This document shows positions 25,944-35,953 of a stretch of 64,000 nt of DNA, piece after piece. Position numbers and translations under genes: made by a program. The stretch comes from Gammaproteobacteria bacterium (GTDB lineage Bacteria > Pseudomonadota > Gammaproteobacteria > SZUA-152), in contig JAKIUF010000021.1 of assembly GCA_021647705.1 (NCBI GenBank), positions 1 through 64,000 on the forward strand, in the 5' to 3' direction. The stretch's first letter is position 1, and the number at the start of each line of letters is the position of its first letter. The notes below the pieces were generated by a model. The model saw only the letters and a program-made list of their open reading frames with translations, did no database searches and had not been told where the DNA came from.

Positions 25944-25974
25944 TTGACAAACACTACTTAAACGATCCTATTTA
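25944..25974 (+). promoter_or_regulatory. possible sigma-70 promoter upstream of dnaK
   Basis: TTGACA at 25944-25949 is a perfect -35 hexamer. The best -10 partner is TATTTA at 25969-25974, with a 19-base spacer, slightly longer than ideal. It would place transcription start about 20 bp before the dnaK ATG at 26000. No sigma-32 consensus was seen in this gap. Confidence 0.3.
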
Positions 25975-25999
25975 AAGAAACAAGCGGAGAACTGGAGCC

Positions 26000-27934
26000 A
26001 TGGGAAAAATTATCGGCATTGACTTGGGAACCACAAACTCATGTATTGCGGTGATGGAAGGCGGCGAGCCTCGCGTCATCGAAAATGCGGAAGGTGATCG
26101 CACCACACCTTCAGTGGTGGCCTTTACGGATGACGATGAGGTCATCGTCGGCGCACCAGCCAAACGTCAGGCTGTGACTAATCCTGCCAACACGCTGTAT
26201 GCGGTGAAACGTCTCATTGGACGCCGTTTTACGGATGACGAAGTACAGAAAGACATCGATCTGGTGCCGTACAAAATCATCAAGGCCGATAACGGCGACG
26301 CCTGGGTGGAAGCTCATGGTAAAAAAATGGCTGCCCCGGAGATTTCCGCACGGGTGCTGCAAAAAATGAAAAAAACCGCTGAGGACTACCTCGGCGAAGA
26401 AGTGACCGAAGCGGTCATTACTGTACCGGCCTATTTCAACGACTCTCAGCGTCAGGCGACCAAAGATGCCGGTAAAATCGCGGGTCTGGATGTCAAACGT
26501 ATCATCAACGAGCCCACTGCTGCGGCGTTGGCCTTCGGCATGGACAAGCGAGAAGGTGATCGCAAAGTCGCCGTTTATGACCTGGGTGGCGGCACGTTCG
26601 ATATCTCTATTATTGAACTGGCCGACATTGATGGCGAGCATCAGGTGGAAGTATTGTCTACTAATGGTGACACCTTCCTCGGCGGTGAAGATTTCGATCA
26701 GCGTTTGATCGATTATCTTGTCGCTGAATTCAAAAAAGACCAGGGCGTGGATTTGCGCAATGACCCGCTGGCGCTGCAACGCCTGAAAGAAGGCGCGGAA
26801 AAAGCCAAAATCGAGCTGTCTTCCACGAGCCAGACCGATGTTAACCTGCCGTACATTACTGCTGATGCCAGCGGCCCCAAGCATCTGAACATCAAGCTGA
26901 CCCGTGCCAAGCTGGAATCACTGGTAGAAGAACTGGTGGAACGCACTATCGCCCCTTGCCGTACCGCACTGAGCGATGCAGGCCTGGGTGCGCAGGATAT
27001 CGATGATGTGATCCTTGTGGGTGGTCAGACCCGTATGCCCATGGTGCAGGAAAAGGTCAAAGAGTTTTTCGGTAAAGAGCCACGTCGTGATGTGAACCCT
27101 GATGAGGCTGTAGCCGTGGGTGCCGCGATTCAGGGTGGCGTACTGGGCGGTGATGTAAAAGATGTGTTGCTGCTGGACGTGACCCCGCTGAGCTTGGGCA
27201 TCGAAACCATGGGCGGCGTGATGACCAAGCTCATCGACAAAAACACCACGATTCCCACCAAGGCCCAGCAGGTGTTTTCCACAGCGGAAGACAACCAGAC
27301 GGCAGTGACCGTGCATGTTTTGCAGGGTGAACGTGAAGTGGCTTCCGGCAACAAATCATTGGGACGATTTGATTTGTCCGATATTCCGCCATCCGCACGC
27401 GGCGTACCACAAATCGAAGTCGCGTTTGACATTGATGCCAATGGTATCCTTAATGTGTCGGCCAAAGACAAGGCCACCGGCAAGGAACAATCCATTGTCA
27501 TCAAGGCTTCCAGCGGTTTGTCGGACGAAGATATCCAGAAAATGGTTCAGGATGCCGAGGCCCATGCGGCGGAAGACGCCAATTTCCATGAACTGGTGGC
27601 TGCCCGTAATCAGGCGGACAACATGATTCATGCCACTCAAAAGTCCATGAAGGAAATGGGTGACGACAAACTGGAGGCCGGTGAAAAAGAAGCTATCGAA
27701 AAGGCCATCAGCGAACTGGAAGAGGCCATGAAAGGCGACGACAAAGATGTCATCGAAGCCAAAACCAAAACATTGGTGGAAGCATCCGGTAAAATGGCTG
27801 AACGTGCTTATGCACAACAGGCAAAAACCGACCAGCCTGAAGGTGCTGCTGATACCAGTGGCGAAGCTAACACAGCCAACGATGATGTTGTTGACGCGGA
27901 ATTTGAAGAAGTGAAAGACGACGATAAAAAGTAA
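26000..27934 (+). CDS. dnaK: molecular chaperone DnaK (Hsp70)
   Basis: 644 residues. The ATPase domain opens with [20 protein letters not shown] and holds [17 protein letters not shown] and [13 protein letters not shown]; the substrate domain holds [20 protein letters not shown] and [19 protein letters not shown]. The C-terminal lid ends with [11 protein letters not shown], the EEVD-like bacterial tail. DnaK folds and refolds cytosolic proteins with DnaJ and GrpE, whose genes flank it. Ribosome-binding site CGGAGAACTGGAG. Confidence 0.99.
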   Translation: MGKIIGIDLGTTNSCIAVMEGGEPRVIENAEGDRTTPSVVAFTDDDEVIVGAPAKRQAVTNPANTLYAVKRLIGRRFTDDEVQKDIDLVPYKIIKADNGDAWVEAHGKKMAAPEISARVLQKMKKTAEDYLGEEVTEAVITVPAYFNDSQRQATKDAGKIAGLDVKRIINEPTAAALAFGMDKREGDRKVAVYDLGGGTFDISIIELADIDGEHQVEVLSTNGDTFLGGEDFDQRLIDYLVAEFKKDQGVDLRNDPLALQRLKEGAEKAKIELSSTSQTDVNLPYITADASGPKHLNIKLTRAKLESLVEELVERTIAPCRTALSDAGLGAQDIDDVILVGGQTRMPMVQEKVKEFFGKEPRRDVNPDEAVAVGAAIQGGVLGGDVKDVLLLDVTPLSLGIETMGGVMTKLIDKNTTIPTKAQQVFSTAEDNQTAVTVHVLQGEREVASGNKSLGRFDLSDIPPSARGVPQIEVAFDIDANGILNVSAKDKATGKEQSIVIKASSGLSDEDIQKMVQDAEAHAAEDANFHELVAARNQADNMIHATQKSMKEMGDDKLEAGEKEAIEKAISELEEAMKGDDKDVIEAKTKTLVEASGKMAERAYAQQAKTDQPEGAADTSGEANTANDDVVDAEFEEVKDDDKK

Positions 27935-28032
27935 ACAGGTATGGGCGCAGGTCAGTGAGACATGTGTCCGGAAGTAACAGCGGCGCGGCAGCGGGATTTT
28001 CCCTCTGTCGCGTTTCCGCATTCGGGACATCA

Positions 28033-28080
28033 TTAAACCTGGATTCTGCCAACATGATTACAGGCAGAATCCAGGTTTAA
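28033..28080. repeat. perfect 18-bp inverted repeat between dnaK and dnaJ
   Basis: TTAAACCTGGATTCTGCC at 28033-28050 is exactly complementary to 28063-28080, with a 12-nt loop. It carries the GGATTCTGCC/GGCAGAATCC core related to the dispersed NCCGGAATCCAG repeats at 29311-29340 and 44250-44275. There is no T-run after it, so it is more likely a REP-like or RNA-stability element than a terminator. The rest of the 187-bp gap shows no gene. Confidence 0.75.
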
Positions 28081-28121
28081 TGTCGTTTATTGATTAACCT
28101 TATAACTGGCTGAATTTAAAG

Positions 28122-29261
28122 ATGTCTAAACGTGACTATTATGAAGTGCTGGGCGTACAACGCAACGCCAGCGAGGCAGAACTGAAAAAGGCTTTCAAAC
28201 GGTTGGCGATGAAACACCACCCGGACCGTAACCCGGACGACACCACGTCGGAGGAGAAATTCAAGGAAGCCAAAGAAGCTTACGAGGTTTTGGGTGACGC
28301 ACAAAAACGTGCGGCCTACGATCAGTTTGGTCATGCTGGCGTGGATGCCAGTATGGGGGGCGGTCATCCCGGCGGTGGTGCCAGCTTCAGTGATATTTTT
28401 GGTGACGTGTTTGGTGATATTTTCAGTGGTGGAGGTGGTCCAGGCAGTAGTCAACAGCGCGCACGACGGGGTGCTGATCTGCGTTACAACCTGGAGCTGA
28501 GCCTGGAAGATGCCGTTCGCGGTACCACCGTAAAAATTCGTGTGCCCACCTCGGTGACCTGTTCCACCTGTGGTGGCAGCGGTGCCAAAAAAGGCTCCAA
28601 ACCCGAGCAGTGTACGACCTGTGGTGGTGTCGGTCAGGTGCGTATGCAACAGGGTTTCTTCTCGCTGCAACAAACCTGCCCGCAATGTCAAGGTGCGGGA
28701 CAAATGATCAAAACCCCCTGTGGCAGTTGTCATGGACAAGGCCGCACCCAGGAACACAAAACCTTATCGGTGAAAGTGCCAGCGGGTGTCGATAATGGTG
28801 ACCGGATTCGTCTCACTGGCGAAGGTGAGGCCGGTGAACGCGGCGCGCCCAGCGGTGATCTCTATGTGCAAATTGCGGTGAAAGAGCATTCGCTGTTTGT
28901 GCGTGATGAAAACAACCTGTACTGCGAAGTCCCCATCAGCTTTGTCACAGCAGCCCTGGGTGGTTCTCTGGAAGTGCCCACGCTTGATGGCAAGGTCAAA
29001 CTGAAAATCCCGGCGGAAACGCAAACGGGTAAAATGTTTAAGCTGCGTGGTAAAGGCGTGAAATCTGTGCGTGGTGGTCCAGTGGGCGATTTGCTGTGTC
29101 GAGTGCAGATCGAAACTCCGGTGAATCTCAATGGTAAGCAAAAAGAGCTGCTGAAGCATTTTGATGAAACCATGAGCAACCAGGGTGTCAAAAAACACAG
29201 TCCGAAGGAGCATTCCTGGCTGGACGGGGTCAAAAAATTCATAGATGACATTAAGTTATAG
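28122..29261 (+). CDS. dnaJ: co-chaperone DnaJ (Hsp40)
   Basis: 379 residues, type I DnaJ. J domain with [20 protein letters not shown] and the HPD motif in [10 protein letters not shown]; Gly/Phe-rich linker with [14 protein letters not shown]; zinc domain with four CxxCxGxG repeats ([32 protein letters not shown]); C-terminal substrate domain with [16 protein letters not shown]. It stimulates DnaK ATPase and delivers substrates. Confidence 0.99.
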   Translation: MSKRDYYEVLGVQRNASEAELKKAFKRLAMKHHPDRNPDDTTSEEKFKEAKEAYEVLGDAQKRAAYDQFGHAGVDASMGGGHPGGGASFSDIFGDVFGDIFSGGGGPGSSQQRARRGADLRYNLELSLEDAVRGTTVKIRVPTSVTCSTCGGSGAKKGSKPEQCTTCGGVGQVRMQQGFFSLQQTCPQCQGAGQMIKTPCGSCHGQGRTQEHKTLSVKVPAGVDNGDRIRLTGEGEAGERGAPSGDLYVQIAVKEHSLFVRDENNLYCEVPISFVTAALGGSLEVPTLDGKVKLKIPAETQTGKMFKLRGKGVKSVRGGPVGDLLCRVQIETPVNLNGKQKELLKHFDETMSNQGVKKHSPKEHSWLDGVKKFIDDIKL

Positions 29262-29263
29262 CC

Positions 29264-29294
29264 AATACTTAAAATATGAATTAAGTATTTTTTT
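29264..29294 (+). terminator. rho-independent terminator after dnaJ
   Basis: AATACTTAA at 29264-29272 pairs with TTAAGTATT at 29281-29289 and a run of seven T residues follows (29288-29294). The stem is AT-only apart from one pair, so it may be weak, but it begins three bases after the dnaJ stop. Confidence 0.55.
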
Positions 29295-29310
29295 GCTGGG
29301 AATACAGTCA

Positions 29311-29417
29311 TTCCGGCATGTTGTTAGCCGGAATCCAGAAGTTTAGATCCCGTGGTGCTGGAAAGTGGCGTGTTATAAATGCAGAGGTTGCAGAGGCGCA
29401 GAGGACGCAGAGAAAAA
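29311..29417. repeat. two dispersed intergenic repeats (CCGGAATCCAG type and cgcagag type)
   Basis: TTCCGGCATGTTGTTAGCCG at 29311 onward forms a short hairpin ending in GGAATCCAGAA and is related to sequence at about 44250-44275. At 29380-29417 an imperfect cgcagagg/acgcagag array occurs; the same kind of array is at 44328-44372 in the opposite orientation. Both belong to repeat types that are common between genes in many proteobacteria. No gene is seen. Confidence 0.6.
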
Positions 29418-29500
29418 CACTAAACACTCTGTGCTTTCTACGTCTCTGTGTTAAATATGATTGTAAGGTTTCGCCGTCTCTGAAGGCCTGGACCATCACT

Positions 29501-29632
29501 GCCATTAAGTTAACAAATAACGGTATAGCGTAGGTTGGCGGTGAGCTTGCGAACCCCAACGTTGCCAATGCTGTTGGGGTTCGCAAGCTCACCGCCAACC
29601 TACGACAAACAGAAAAGCCGACTTAACTTTGT
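29501..29632. repeat. GTAGGTTGG inverted-repeat element, best copy
   Basis: The core is a perfect 32-bp inverted repeat: left arm 29529-29560 (CGTAGGTTGGCGGTGAGCTT...), loop 29561-29572, right arm 29573-29604. Sequence outside the core (GCCATTAAGTTAACAAATAA to the left, GACAAACAGAAAA to the right) is also shared with the copy at 53088-53222, so the mobile unit is about 130 bp. Terminal ATTAAGTT/AACTTAAT-like ends suggest a MITE. Confidence 0.75.
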
Positions 29633-29657
29633 GAAATTTTACCCTGGAGGCTGCACC

Positions 29658-30137
29658 ATGAAAAACGCACGAAACTGTTTATCACGAAATTATTTATTGT
29701 GGTTATCGCTGATAATGGTTTTCGGGTTGAGTGGTATTGCCCAGGCCGAGGAAGAGTTGCGCTTCCCGGGTGATCCACCGGATCACAAAGTGGTGTATCA
29801 GTTCAACACGGCGGATGAGGACACGCAAAAAGCCATCTTGTTTTCCGTTGGTGCCATGGTGCGTAAATGGGGTGATAACATCTCTATCGTCGTTGTAGGT
29901 ATTGGTCCCGGCCTGCACATTCTGGCCAAAAACCCGGGCCGCCCGGTCAGTGAAGAAACGCGCCAGCGGGTTTCCAGTCTTGCCCAGTACGGTGTGAAAT
30001 TTCAAGCCTGTGGTAATACCATGAAAGCACTGAAGTGGACTGAAAAGGATATGTTGCCCTTTGCCAGCGTTGTGGAAGTAGGTGCATCGGCTCTGATGGA
30101 ATTGCAGGAACAGGGGTATGCCTACATCAGCTGGTAA
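29658..30137 (+). CDS. periplasmic DsrE/DsrF-like protein
   Basis: 159 residues from ATG 29658 (CTGGAGG 8 bases upstream); the frame is open further up but only through the repeat element. A signal peptide (LWLSLIMVFGLSGIAQA) indicates export. The mature part has the DsrE-like fold: HKVVYQFNTADEDTQKAILF, ISIVVVGIGPGLHILAKNPG, GVKFQACGNTMKALKWTEKD and a single conserved Cys in FQACGNTM. Proteins of this type (COG1416) are frequent in sulfur-metabolising bacteria and are suspected to handle sulfur; the substrate is unknown. Placed alone between dnaJ and dapB. Confidence 0.85.
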   Translation: MKNARNCLSRNYLLWLSLIMVFGLSGIAQAEEELRFPGDPPDHKVVYQFNTADEDTQKAILFSVGAMVRKWGDNISIVVVGIGPGLHILAKNPGRPVSEETRQRVSSLAQYGVKFQACGNTMKALKWTEKDMLPFASVVEVGASALMELQEQGYAYISW

Positions 30138-30235
30138 AACAGCGCAAATACAAGAAAAAACAACGATAAAAAGATGAATTATTGCTGTGCAAACGGACAG
30201 CGCAAGCAAACCGCCAAACATCAAGTTCGCCATAA

Positions 30236-30276
30236 ATCATTCCCTCTCCCTCTGTGTGGAAGAGGGTGAGGGAGTA
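30236..30276. repeat. CCCTCTCCC...GAGGGTGAGGGA imperfect hairpin upstream of dapB
   Basis: TCCCTCTCCCTCT and AGAGGGTGAGGGA are complementary with a short loop, 11 bases before the dapB start. A related unit is at 38018-38060. Such units are dispersed repeats; here it may hide or shape the dapB leader. Confidence 0.5.
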
Positions 30277-30277
30277 A

Positions 30278-31096
<819 letters not shown>

Positions 31097-31109
31097 AAGG
31101 GGAGTGATT

Positions 31110-31184
31110 TTGACCATACCCGAAAATCTCACCGTCAAAATTGCCAGCGCCACACAATATATATTCGAGATTCACCACGTTTAA
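31110..31184 (+). CDS. possible 24-residue ORF after dapB
   Basis: A TTG at 31110, with AAAGGGGAG about 5 bases upstream, opens a frame of 24 codons (LTIPENLTVKIASATQYIFE...) ending with TAA at 31182-31184. The ribosome-binding sequence is good, but the start codon is rare and nothing in the peptide is recognisable. The rest of 31097-31216 shows no gene. Confidence 0.15.
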   Translation: MTIPENLTVKIASATQYIFEIHHV

Positions 31185-31216
31185 AAAACGGGCCACGCAG
31201 GTGTCAGGGAAAATAT

Positions 31217-32146
31217 TTATTTGCCTTCGCTGCCAACATAAATAGAGGCTGTATGTGGCACGTTTTGTAGATCCCAATGCGTTGTAGCCCAGCTCAATAA
31301 CAGAGCGGGATCGGCACCTTGTAGTTCAGCAGGTGGCGGGTGACCGAGAAAGGTCAGCGCCTTACTCAGTGTGGGGCCGGGATGTCGGATGTCGATGGCT
31401 ACCGCGAAGTTTTGCTTGCTGAGTTTTTGACCGTGTTGATTAACGGCAAGCGGCAGATGGCTGTATTGTGGATGTGTGTAACCGAGACACCTCTGCAAAT
31501 AACGTTGTGGCAGAGTGGAGCTCAGCAGGTCAGTACCACGCACAATATCAGTGATGCCTTGCTGTGCATCATCTACCACCACTGCCAGATGGTAAGCATA
31601 AAGGCCATCGGCGCGATGGACGACAAAATCACCCACATCGGTTTGCAAGTTGGATGTCACCTGACCTTGCAGGGTATCAATGAAGGTTTCATATTTGTTC
31701 GGCACTCGAACCCGCACTGTACGGGGTGTTTCTCCTGAGGCGAGTCCATCTCGACAAGTGCCGGGGTAAATATGACCATTACCGTTGACAGCAATGATTT
31801 TACGACTACAACTACAGGCAAAGCTGTGATGGTTTTCAACGAGTTGAGCCAACGCTGTTTCGTAAGCCTCATAGCGCAGACTTTGGTACAGCACGGCACC
31901 GTCCCAATTCAGGTGGTAGGCTTCCAGCGCACGCAGAATTGCATCGGCAGCACCGGCCTGTTCACGAGGAGGGTCAATATCCTCCATGCGCAGCAACCAT
32001 TCGCCCTGTTGGCTGCGAGCCTCTAAATAGCTGCCAAGGGCGGTGACCAGTGAACCAAAATGCAAGGGACCGGTGGGCGAGGGGGCAAAGCGGCCACGAT
32101 ACCGTACATGCTTTGCGGTTGTGGTGAAATGTTGATCAACTGACAT
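31217..32146 (-). CDS. gluQ: glutamyl-Q tRNA(Asp) synthetase
   Basis: 309 residues, close to the E. coli YadB length. Catalytic core of a glutamyl-tRNA synthetase without the anticodon-binding domain: YRGRFAPSPTGPLHFGSLVT (HIGH-like), LLRMEDIDPPRE, zinc ligands in CSCSR and PGTCRDGL, and a KLSKQN signature near the end. It attaches glutamate to queuosine-34 of tRNA(Asp), a nice link to queF at 40097. In E. coli dksA lies immediately upstream; here a DUF3579 gene on the other strand stands between them. Confidence 0.95.
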   Translation of the reverse strand: MSVDQHFTTTAKHVRYRGRFAPSPTGPLHFGSLVTALGSYLEARSQQGEWLLRMEDIDPPREQAGAADAILRALEAYHLNWDGAVLYQSLRYEAYETALAQLVENHHSFACSCSRKIIAVNGNGHIYPGTCRDGLASGETPRTVRVRVPNKYETFIDTLQGQVTSNLQTDVGDFVVHRADGLYAYHLAVVVDDAQQGITDIVRGTDLLSSTLPQRYLQRCLGYTHPQYSHLPLAVNQHGQKLSKQNFAVAIDIRHPGPTLSKALTFLGHPPPAELQGADPALLLSWATTHWDLQNVPHTASIYVGSEGK

Positions 32147-32403
32147 GGAACCGATTGTAACAGCCCAGCGTGTCTAGCCTTAATTATGATGCATATTCAA
32201 ACCTAAGTTCCAAGCGTTATGGGTATGGGTCTTAAACCTAATGCCTTGAATTTGAATCAACGTATTTTGAGTTCTGGCCGGTTTGCCAGAAAATTTGGCC
32301 TGAGACAAATATTTCTTCTAACGGAAACGTTGTTTTGGCCGATGCAAGAAGCAACATTAAATGTTCACTGTTATTAATGACAGAATATACTGAGGAGCAC
32401 GCT

Positions 32404-32724
32404 GTGAGTTGGTTAGTTGAGGGAACGATGCAAAATGGTCGCACTTTTCGTCCGAGTGACTGGGTGGATCGAGTGTCAGGTGTTTTGGCAAAATTTGGTG
32501 CTGATCATCGCCTGCGTTACGGCGCAGTACGTCCTTGTTATGTAAAAGGAAAAAAATGCCTGCTGGTACAAAAAACACTGGAACGTGATGATCCGGTAGC
32601 TTTCGAGTATGTCAGCACATTTGTACGCACCAATGGTTTGCAGATGCATGATTTGCTGGCCGGGGCAGAGGTGGAAGAGATCGGGCCGAGTGAAACAGTG
32701 AAAGAATTAGGGGCGGTGGCTTAA
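32404..32724 (+). CDS. DUF3579 family protein
   Basis: 106 residues from GTG 32404, which has GAGGAG 6 bases upstream; in-frame ATGs at 32335 and 32377 have no such site. Motifs of the family: WLVEGTMQNGRTFRPSDWVD, GVLAKFGADHRLRYGAVRPC, KKCLLVQKTLERDDPVAFEY and FVRTNGLQ. No function is known. Ends before a strong terminator and faces dksA tail to tail. Confidence 0.85.
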   Translation: MSWLVEGTMQNGRTFRPSDWVDRVSGVLAKFGADHRLRYGAVRPCYVKGKKCLLVQKTLERDDPVAFEYVSTFVRTNGLQMHDLLAGAEVEEIGPSETVKELGAVA

Positions 32725-32763
32725 GCAACGCCAGCAGTAACCTGTAGGGGGGTATAGCCCGAC

Positions 32764-32801
32764 ATGGCCGCCAGTCTGCGCAGACTGGCGGCCATTTTTT
32801 T
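32764..32801 (+). terminator. strong rho-independent terminator after the DUF3579 gene
   Basis: A perfect 32-bp palindrome with arms ATGGCCGCCAGTCTGC / GCAGACTGGCGGCCAT at 32764-32795 is followed by seven T residues (32795-32801). It separates the convergent DUF3579 and dksA genes. There is no T-run on the dksA side, so it serves mainly the plus strand. Confidence 0.9.
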
Positions 32802-32830
32802 GCCTGTTATATTATTCGCAAAAAAGAGAA

Positions 32831-33352
32831 TTATTTGCCGTATTGTTTTTCACGGATTTCATTCAGGGTTTTGCAATCGATGCACTGGGTGGCCGTAGGG
32901 CGGGCTTCCAGGCGGCGGATGCCGATTTCCACGCCGCAATGTGAGCAGTAGCCATAATCTTCACCAAGGTTATCGATGGATTCGTCGATTTTTTTGATGA
33001 GTTTGCGCTCCCGGTCCCGGGTACGCAGTTCCATGGCAAATTCCGATTCCTGGCTGGCCCGATCATTGGGGTCCGGGAAATTGGCTGCCTCATCCTGCAT
33101 ATGGTGCACGGTCTCATCGACCTTGCCCATTAGCTGTTGTTTCCAGCCTTCCAGAATATGACGGAAATGCTCTACCTGCTCCGCATTCATGTATTCCTCA
33201 CCCTTTTTACTATTGTAGGGGGTGAAGTTGGTGAAGTGATTGTCATCCATTTTATGAGTATTGGACATTGTCTTTTGGGGTGTCGTTTTTTTTGCGGTCA
33301 CTTTTTGAGTCTCGGCCTTTTTCAGCGGTGCCTTTTGGGTGAGTGCAGCCAT
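32831..33352 (-). CDS. dksA: RNA polymerase-binding transcription factor DksA
   Basis: 173 residues, about 20 more than E. coli DksA; the additional part is a Lys/Thr-rich N-terminal extension ([17 protein letters not shown]). The conserved part starts at about [20 protein letters not shown] and includes the coiled-coil tip ([20 protein letters not shown]) and the zinc finger [20 protein letters not shown] with CIDCKTLNE. The tip Asp-Arg-Ala-Ser residues needed for ppGpp action are present. An in-frame ATG further in (MSNTHKMDD) could be the start instead. Confidence 0.95.
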   Translation of the reverse strand: MAALTQKAPLKKAETQKVTAKKTTPQKTMSNTHKMDDNHFTNFTPYNSKKGEEYMNAEQVEHFRHILEGWKQQLMGKVDETVHHMQDEAANFPDPNDRASQESEFAMELRTRDRERKLIKKIDESIDNLGEDYGYCSHCGVEIGIRRLEARPTATQCIDCKTLNEIREKQYGK

Positions 33353-33745
33353 TTCGGTGGCACCCTTCTGTGTTGAACGGGTTGTTCCTTTTTTCTTTAC
33401 AGCCTTCTTAAACGGCCATAGAGCTGCTCCTCTATCCTGCCTTTCTCCTGTTCATTGCCAGTAGCGATAATCCGGTTTACGGGACGCATTACAAATTAGG
33501 CAGAGAGTATAAAAATAAGGGCGCATTTTATAGCAAAGAAGGCATTGCTGCGCAAATTTATTGCACTATCTGGATGTTTTATAACCAATCCTCACCGCAC
33601 ACGCGGGTATTTAAGGTGAAATTGCGGAGCATCGTGCCATCAGGAAATCTGGGGTAAGATGTGCGGCCGCCCGTCATTGGGCATGAATTTACTCATGGTC
33701 TGCGGATATCGACATAGAGAGAACTTTACTTTAAGAGAATGCTAA
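33353..33745. other. intergenic region between dksA and the cbbY-like gene
   Basis: 393 bp between divergent genes. The frame of dksA remains open into this region without a further ATG. AT-rich stretches at 33495-33560 could hold promoters for both genes, but I see no convincing hexamer pair, hairpin or small gene. Confidence 0.4.
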
Positions 33746-34507
33746 ATGAATGAATTAAAAGCACTTTTGTTTGATGTGGATGGCACATTGGCAGATACCG
33801 AACGCGATGGTCACCTCGTCGCTTTTAATCGCGCCTTTGCTGATGCCGGACTGGATTGGCACTGGTCATCGGAATTGTATGGTGAATTGTTAACCGTTAC
33901 TGGTGGCAAAGAACGCATGCACTTTTATCTCAATGAATACAACACGGGCTTTAAGCGCCCCGATAATCTGGATGAGTTCATCAAACAATTGCACGCCGCT
34001 AAAACCGAGCATTATGTGAATATCCTGGCTGAAGGCGGAATGCCTTTGCGTAGCGGGGTGCGTCGGCTGATCGAGGAAGCACGTACTGCTGGTATGCGCA
34101 TGGCTATTGTTACCACCACCAGTCCTGACAACGTGACAGCTCTGTTAACTCATGCGCTGGCTCCAGATGCGACCTCCTGGTTTGAGGTCATTGCCGCAGG
34201 TGATGTGGTACCAGCGAAAAAACCCGCACCGGATATTTACGTCTATGCCATGCAGGAAATGGGGCTGGGCCCGGCGGACTGTATTGCCCTGGAGGATTCA
34301 CGTAACGGTATTCTTTCGGCACAGGGTGCCGGACTCAAGGTCATTATCACCGTGGATGATTACACCAAAGGCAGTGATTTTAGCGGTGCGGCCATTGTGC
34401 TGGATCAGATGGGTGAGCCGGATGCACCGTTTACCGTGCTGGCGGGTGATGCAGGTCCATCCCAATATTTGGACCTGGCACTGGTTAAACGCTTGCACGC
34501 GGCCTGA
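33746..34507 (+). CDS. cbbY: CbbY-like HAD hydrolase (sugar-bisphosphate phosphatase)
   Basis: 253 residues. HAD motifs: nucleophile Asp in LLFDVDGTLADTERDGH, motif II in MAIVTTTSPDNV, motif III Lys in VPAKKPAPDIYVYAM and motif IV in ALEDSRNGILSAQ. The cap sequence LLTVTGGKERMHFYL closely follows the pattern of CbbY, a phosphatase that removes xylulose-1,5-bisphosphate, an inhibitor made by RuBisCO. RuBisCO genes are not in the window, so the substrate is inferred. The aminotransferase gene starts 23 bp after it. Confidence 0.85.
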   Translation: MNELKALLFDVDGTLADTERDGHLVAFNRAFADAGLDWHWSSELYGELLTVTGGKERMHFYLNEYNTGFKRPDNLDEFIKQLHAAKTEHYVNILAEGGMPLRSGVRRLIEEARTAGMRMAIVTTTSPDNVTALLTHALAPDATSWFEVIAAGDVVPAKKPAPDIYVYAMQEMGLGPADCIALEDSRNGILSAQGAGLKVIITVDDYTKGSDFSGAAIVLDQMGEPDAPFTVLAGDAGPSQYLDLALVKRLHAA

Positions 34508-34530
34508 GACAGGTTTAACCCGGATTTAAA

Positions 34531-35706
34531 ATGCGCAGACAATCTGCCCATATCGCTCACCGTATGGCGGATATCGAGCCCTTCCACGTTATGGATTTGC
34601 TCGCCCGTGCTCAGGCGCTGGAAGCCACCGGGCGGGATATCGTACATATGGAAATCGGCGAGCCGGATTTTGTCACTCCGGCTCCCATTCGTGAGGCAGC
34701 GAAACAGGCGCTGGATGCGGGTAAAACCCACTACACCCCGGCGCTGGGGCTGCCTGCCTTGCGCGAGGCCATCAGCGGTTTTTACCAGACCGAATATGGG
34801 GCGAGTGTCGCTCCTGAACGTATTGTCGTTACACCGGGTGCCTCGGGCGCATTGCTGTTGGCGCTGGGGGTGCTGGTGAACCCCGGTGAACAAGTGCTGA
34901 TGGCTGATCCCGGTTATCCCTGCAATCGGCATTTTGTCCGCCTGCTGGAAGCTGAGGCTTTGGGCGTACCCGTGGGGCCGGAGTCTGACTATCAGCTCAC
35001 CCCGGCGTTGCTGGAACAGCACTGGACGACGGAAACCATTGCGGCGTTGCTGGCCTCGCCATCGAATCCCACCGGTACTGTGATTGGTACGGATAACCTG
35101 ACAGATATGCACAGCGTTGCCGCAAAGCGCGGCGGCCGACTGATTGTCGATGAGATTTATCACGGTCTGATTTATGACGGCATCACCAATAGCGCAGTGT
35201 GCGTGTCCGACGAGCTATTTGTTATCAACAGTTTCTCCAAGTATTTCTGCATGACCGGCTGGCGTCTGGGCTGGCTGGTGGCTCCTGCCGATTATGTGCG
35301 CGAAGCTGACAAACTGGCGCAGAATATCTTTCTAGCTGCGTCCACGCTCTCCCAGCATGCTGCTTTGGCAGCCTTTGCGCCGGAAAGCCGGGAAATTCTG
35401 AACGGATACCGTAATGATTTTCGGCAACGCCGTGATTTTCTGCTGCCCGCCTTGCGCGAACTGGGTTTTGATATTCCAATCGCTCCGGCGGGTGCTTTTT
35501 ACCTGTACGCTGATTGCAGCCGCTTCACCAACGACAGCTACGCTTTTGCACTGGATGTGCTGGAAAAGGCCGGGGTAGCGATTACGCCCGGTCGGGATTT
35601 CGGTGCGAACCAGCCGGAACGCCATCTGCGCTTTGCGTACACCACGTCGTTAACCCGGCTGAAAGAGGGCGTTGATCGACTTGCCGCCTATTTGTTTTCA
35701 CGCTGA
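34531..35706 (+). CDS. class I/II PLP-dependent aminotransferase
   Basis: 391 residues of fold type I. Recognised motifs: MEIGEPDFVTPAPIREAAKQ, HYTPALGLPALREAI, SNPTGT, DEIYHGLIYDG and the Schiff-base Lys in FVINSFSKYFCMTGWRLGW. The substrate-recognition Arg is likely in HLRFAYTTSL. It is close to the aspartate/alanine aminotransferase branch, but the amino acid substrate cannot be told. Probably cotranscribed with the cbbY-like gene. Confidence 0.92.
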   Translation: MRRQSAHIAHRMADIEPFHVMDLLARAQALEATGRDIVHMEIGEPDFVTPAPIREAAKQALDAGKTHYTPALGLPALREAISGFYQTEYGASVAPERIVVTPGASGALLLALGVLVNPGEQVLMADPGYPCNRHFVRLLEAEALGVPVGPESDYQLTPALLEQHWTTETIAALLASPSNPTGTVIGTDNLTDMHSVAAKRGGRLIVDEIYHGLIYDGITNSAVCVSDELFVINSFSKYFCMTGWRLGWLVAPADYVREADKLAQNIFLAASTLSQHAALAAFAPESREILNGYRNDFRQRRDFLLPALRELGFDIPIAPAGAFYLYADCSRFTNDSYAFALDVLEKAGVAITPGRDFGANQPERHLRFAYTTSLTRLKEGVDRLAAYLFSR

Positions 35707-35740
35707 ATTTTTTTATATTTTTTTGTTTAAAAAATGAACT

Positions 35741-35930
35741 ATGCGCAAAGCGTCCAGTCCTAGCTAATGACGGTGATGTAGGTGGTGTGAAAGCACCCGA
35801 TAAGTCGGAAAGGCTTTACGGAAGTCGATATACCCCGGGTGTCTCATGCATGGTCTCGTGCAAAAAGACTACCCCCCACTTAATGTGTTGGGATACCCGG
35901 GGCAGTGTCGATACCGTAGAGCCTTTTTAT
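35741..35930 (+). ncRNA. candidate structured non-coding RNA
   Basis: Between the aminotransferase and cysZ (convergent genes) a segment folds extensively. GGTG at 35781 pairs with CACC at 35794-35797, and CCGA-TAAG-TCGG follows (35797-35808; the two helices share one C). Then AAAGGCTTTACGG (35809-35821) pairs with CCGTAGAGCCTTT (35914-35926), one G-U pair, and inside it CCCCGGGT (35833-35840) pairs with ACCCGGGG (35895-35902), with two smaller hairpins between. The outer helix is followed by a T-run, like an intrinsic terminator. There is no sensible open frame. I cannot match it to a known RNA class. The strand is inferred from the T-run. Confidence 0.4.
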
Positions 35931-35953
35931 TGTTCCGGCTAATCAAAATGGAT

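Noticed and set aside
29535-29657. Upstream extension of the DsrE-like gene and the similar ORF start at 53122 (both MAVSLRTPT)
   Set aside because: Both peptides are translations of the GTAGGTTGG repeat; the genuine gene start with a ribosome-binding site is at 29658.
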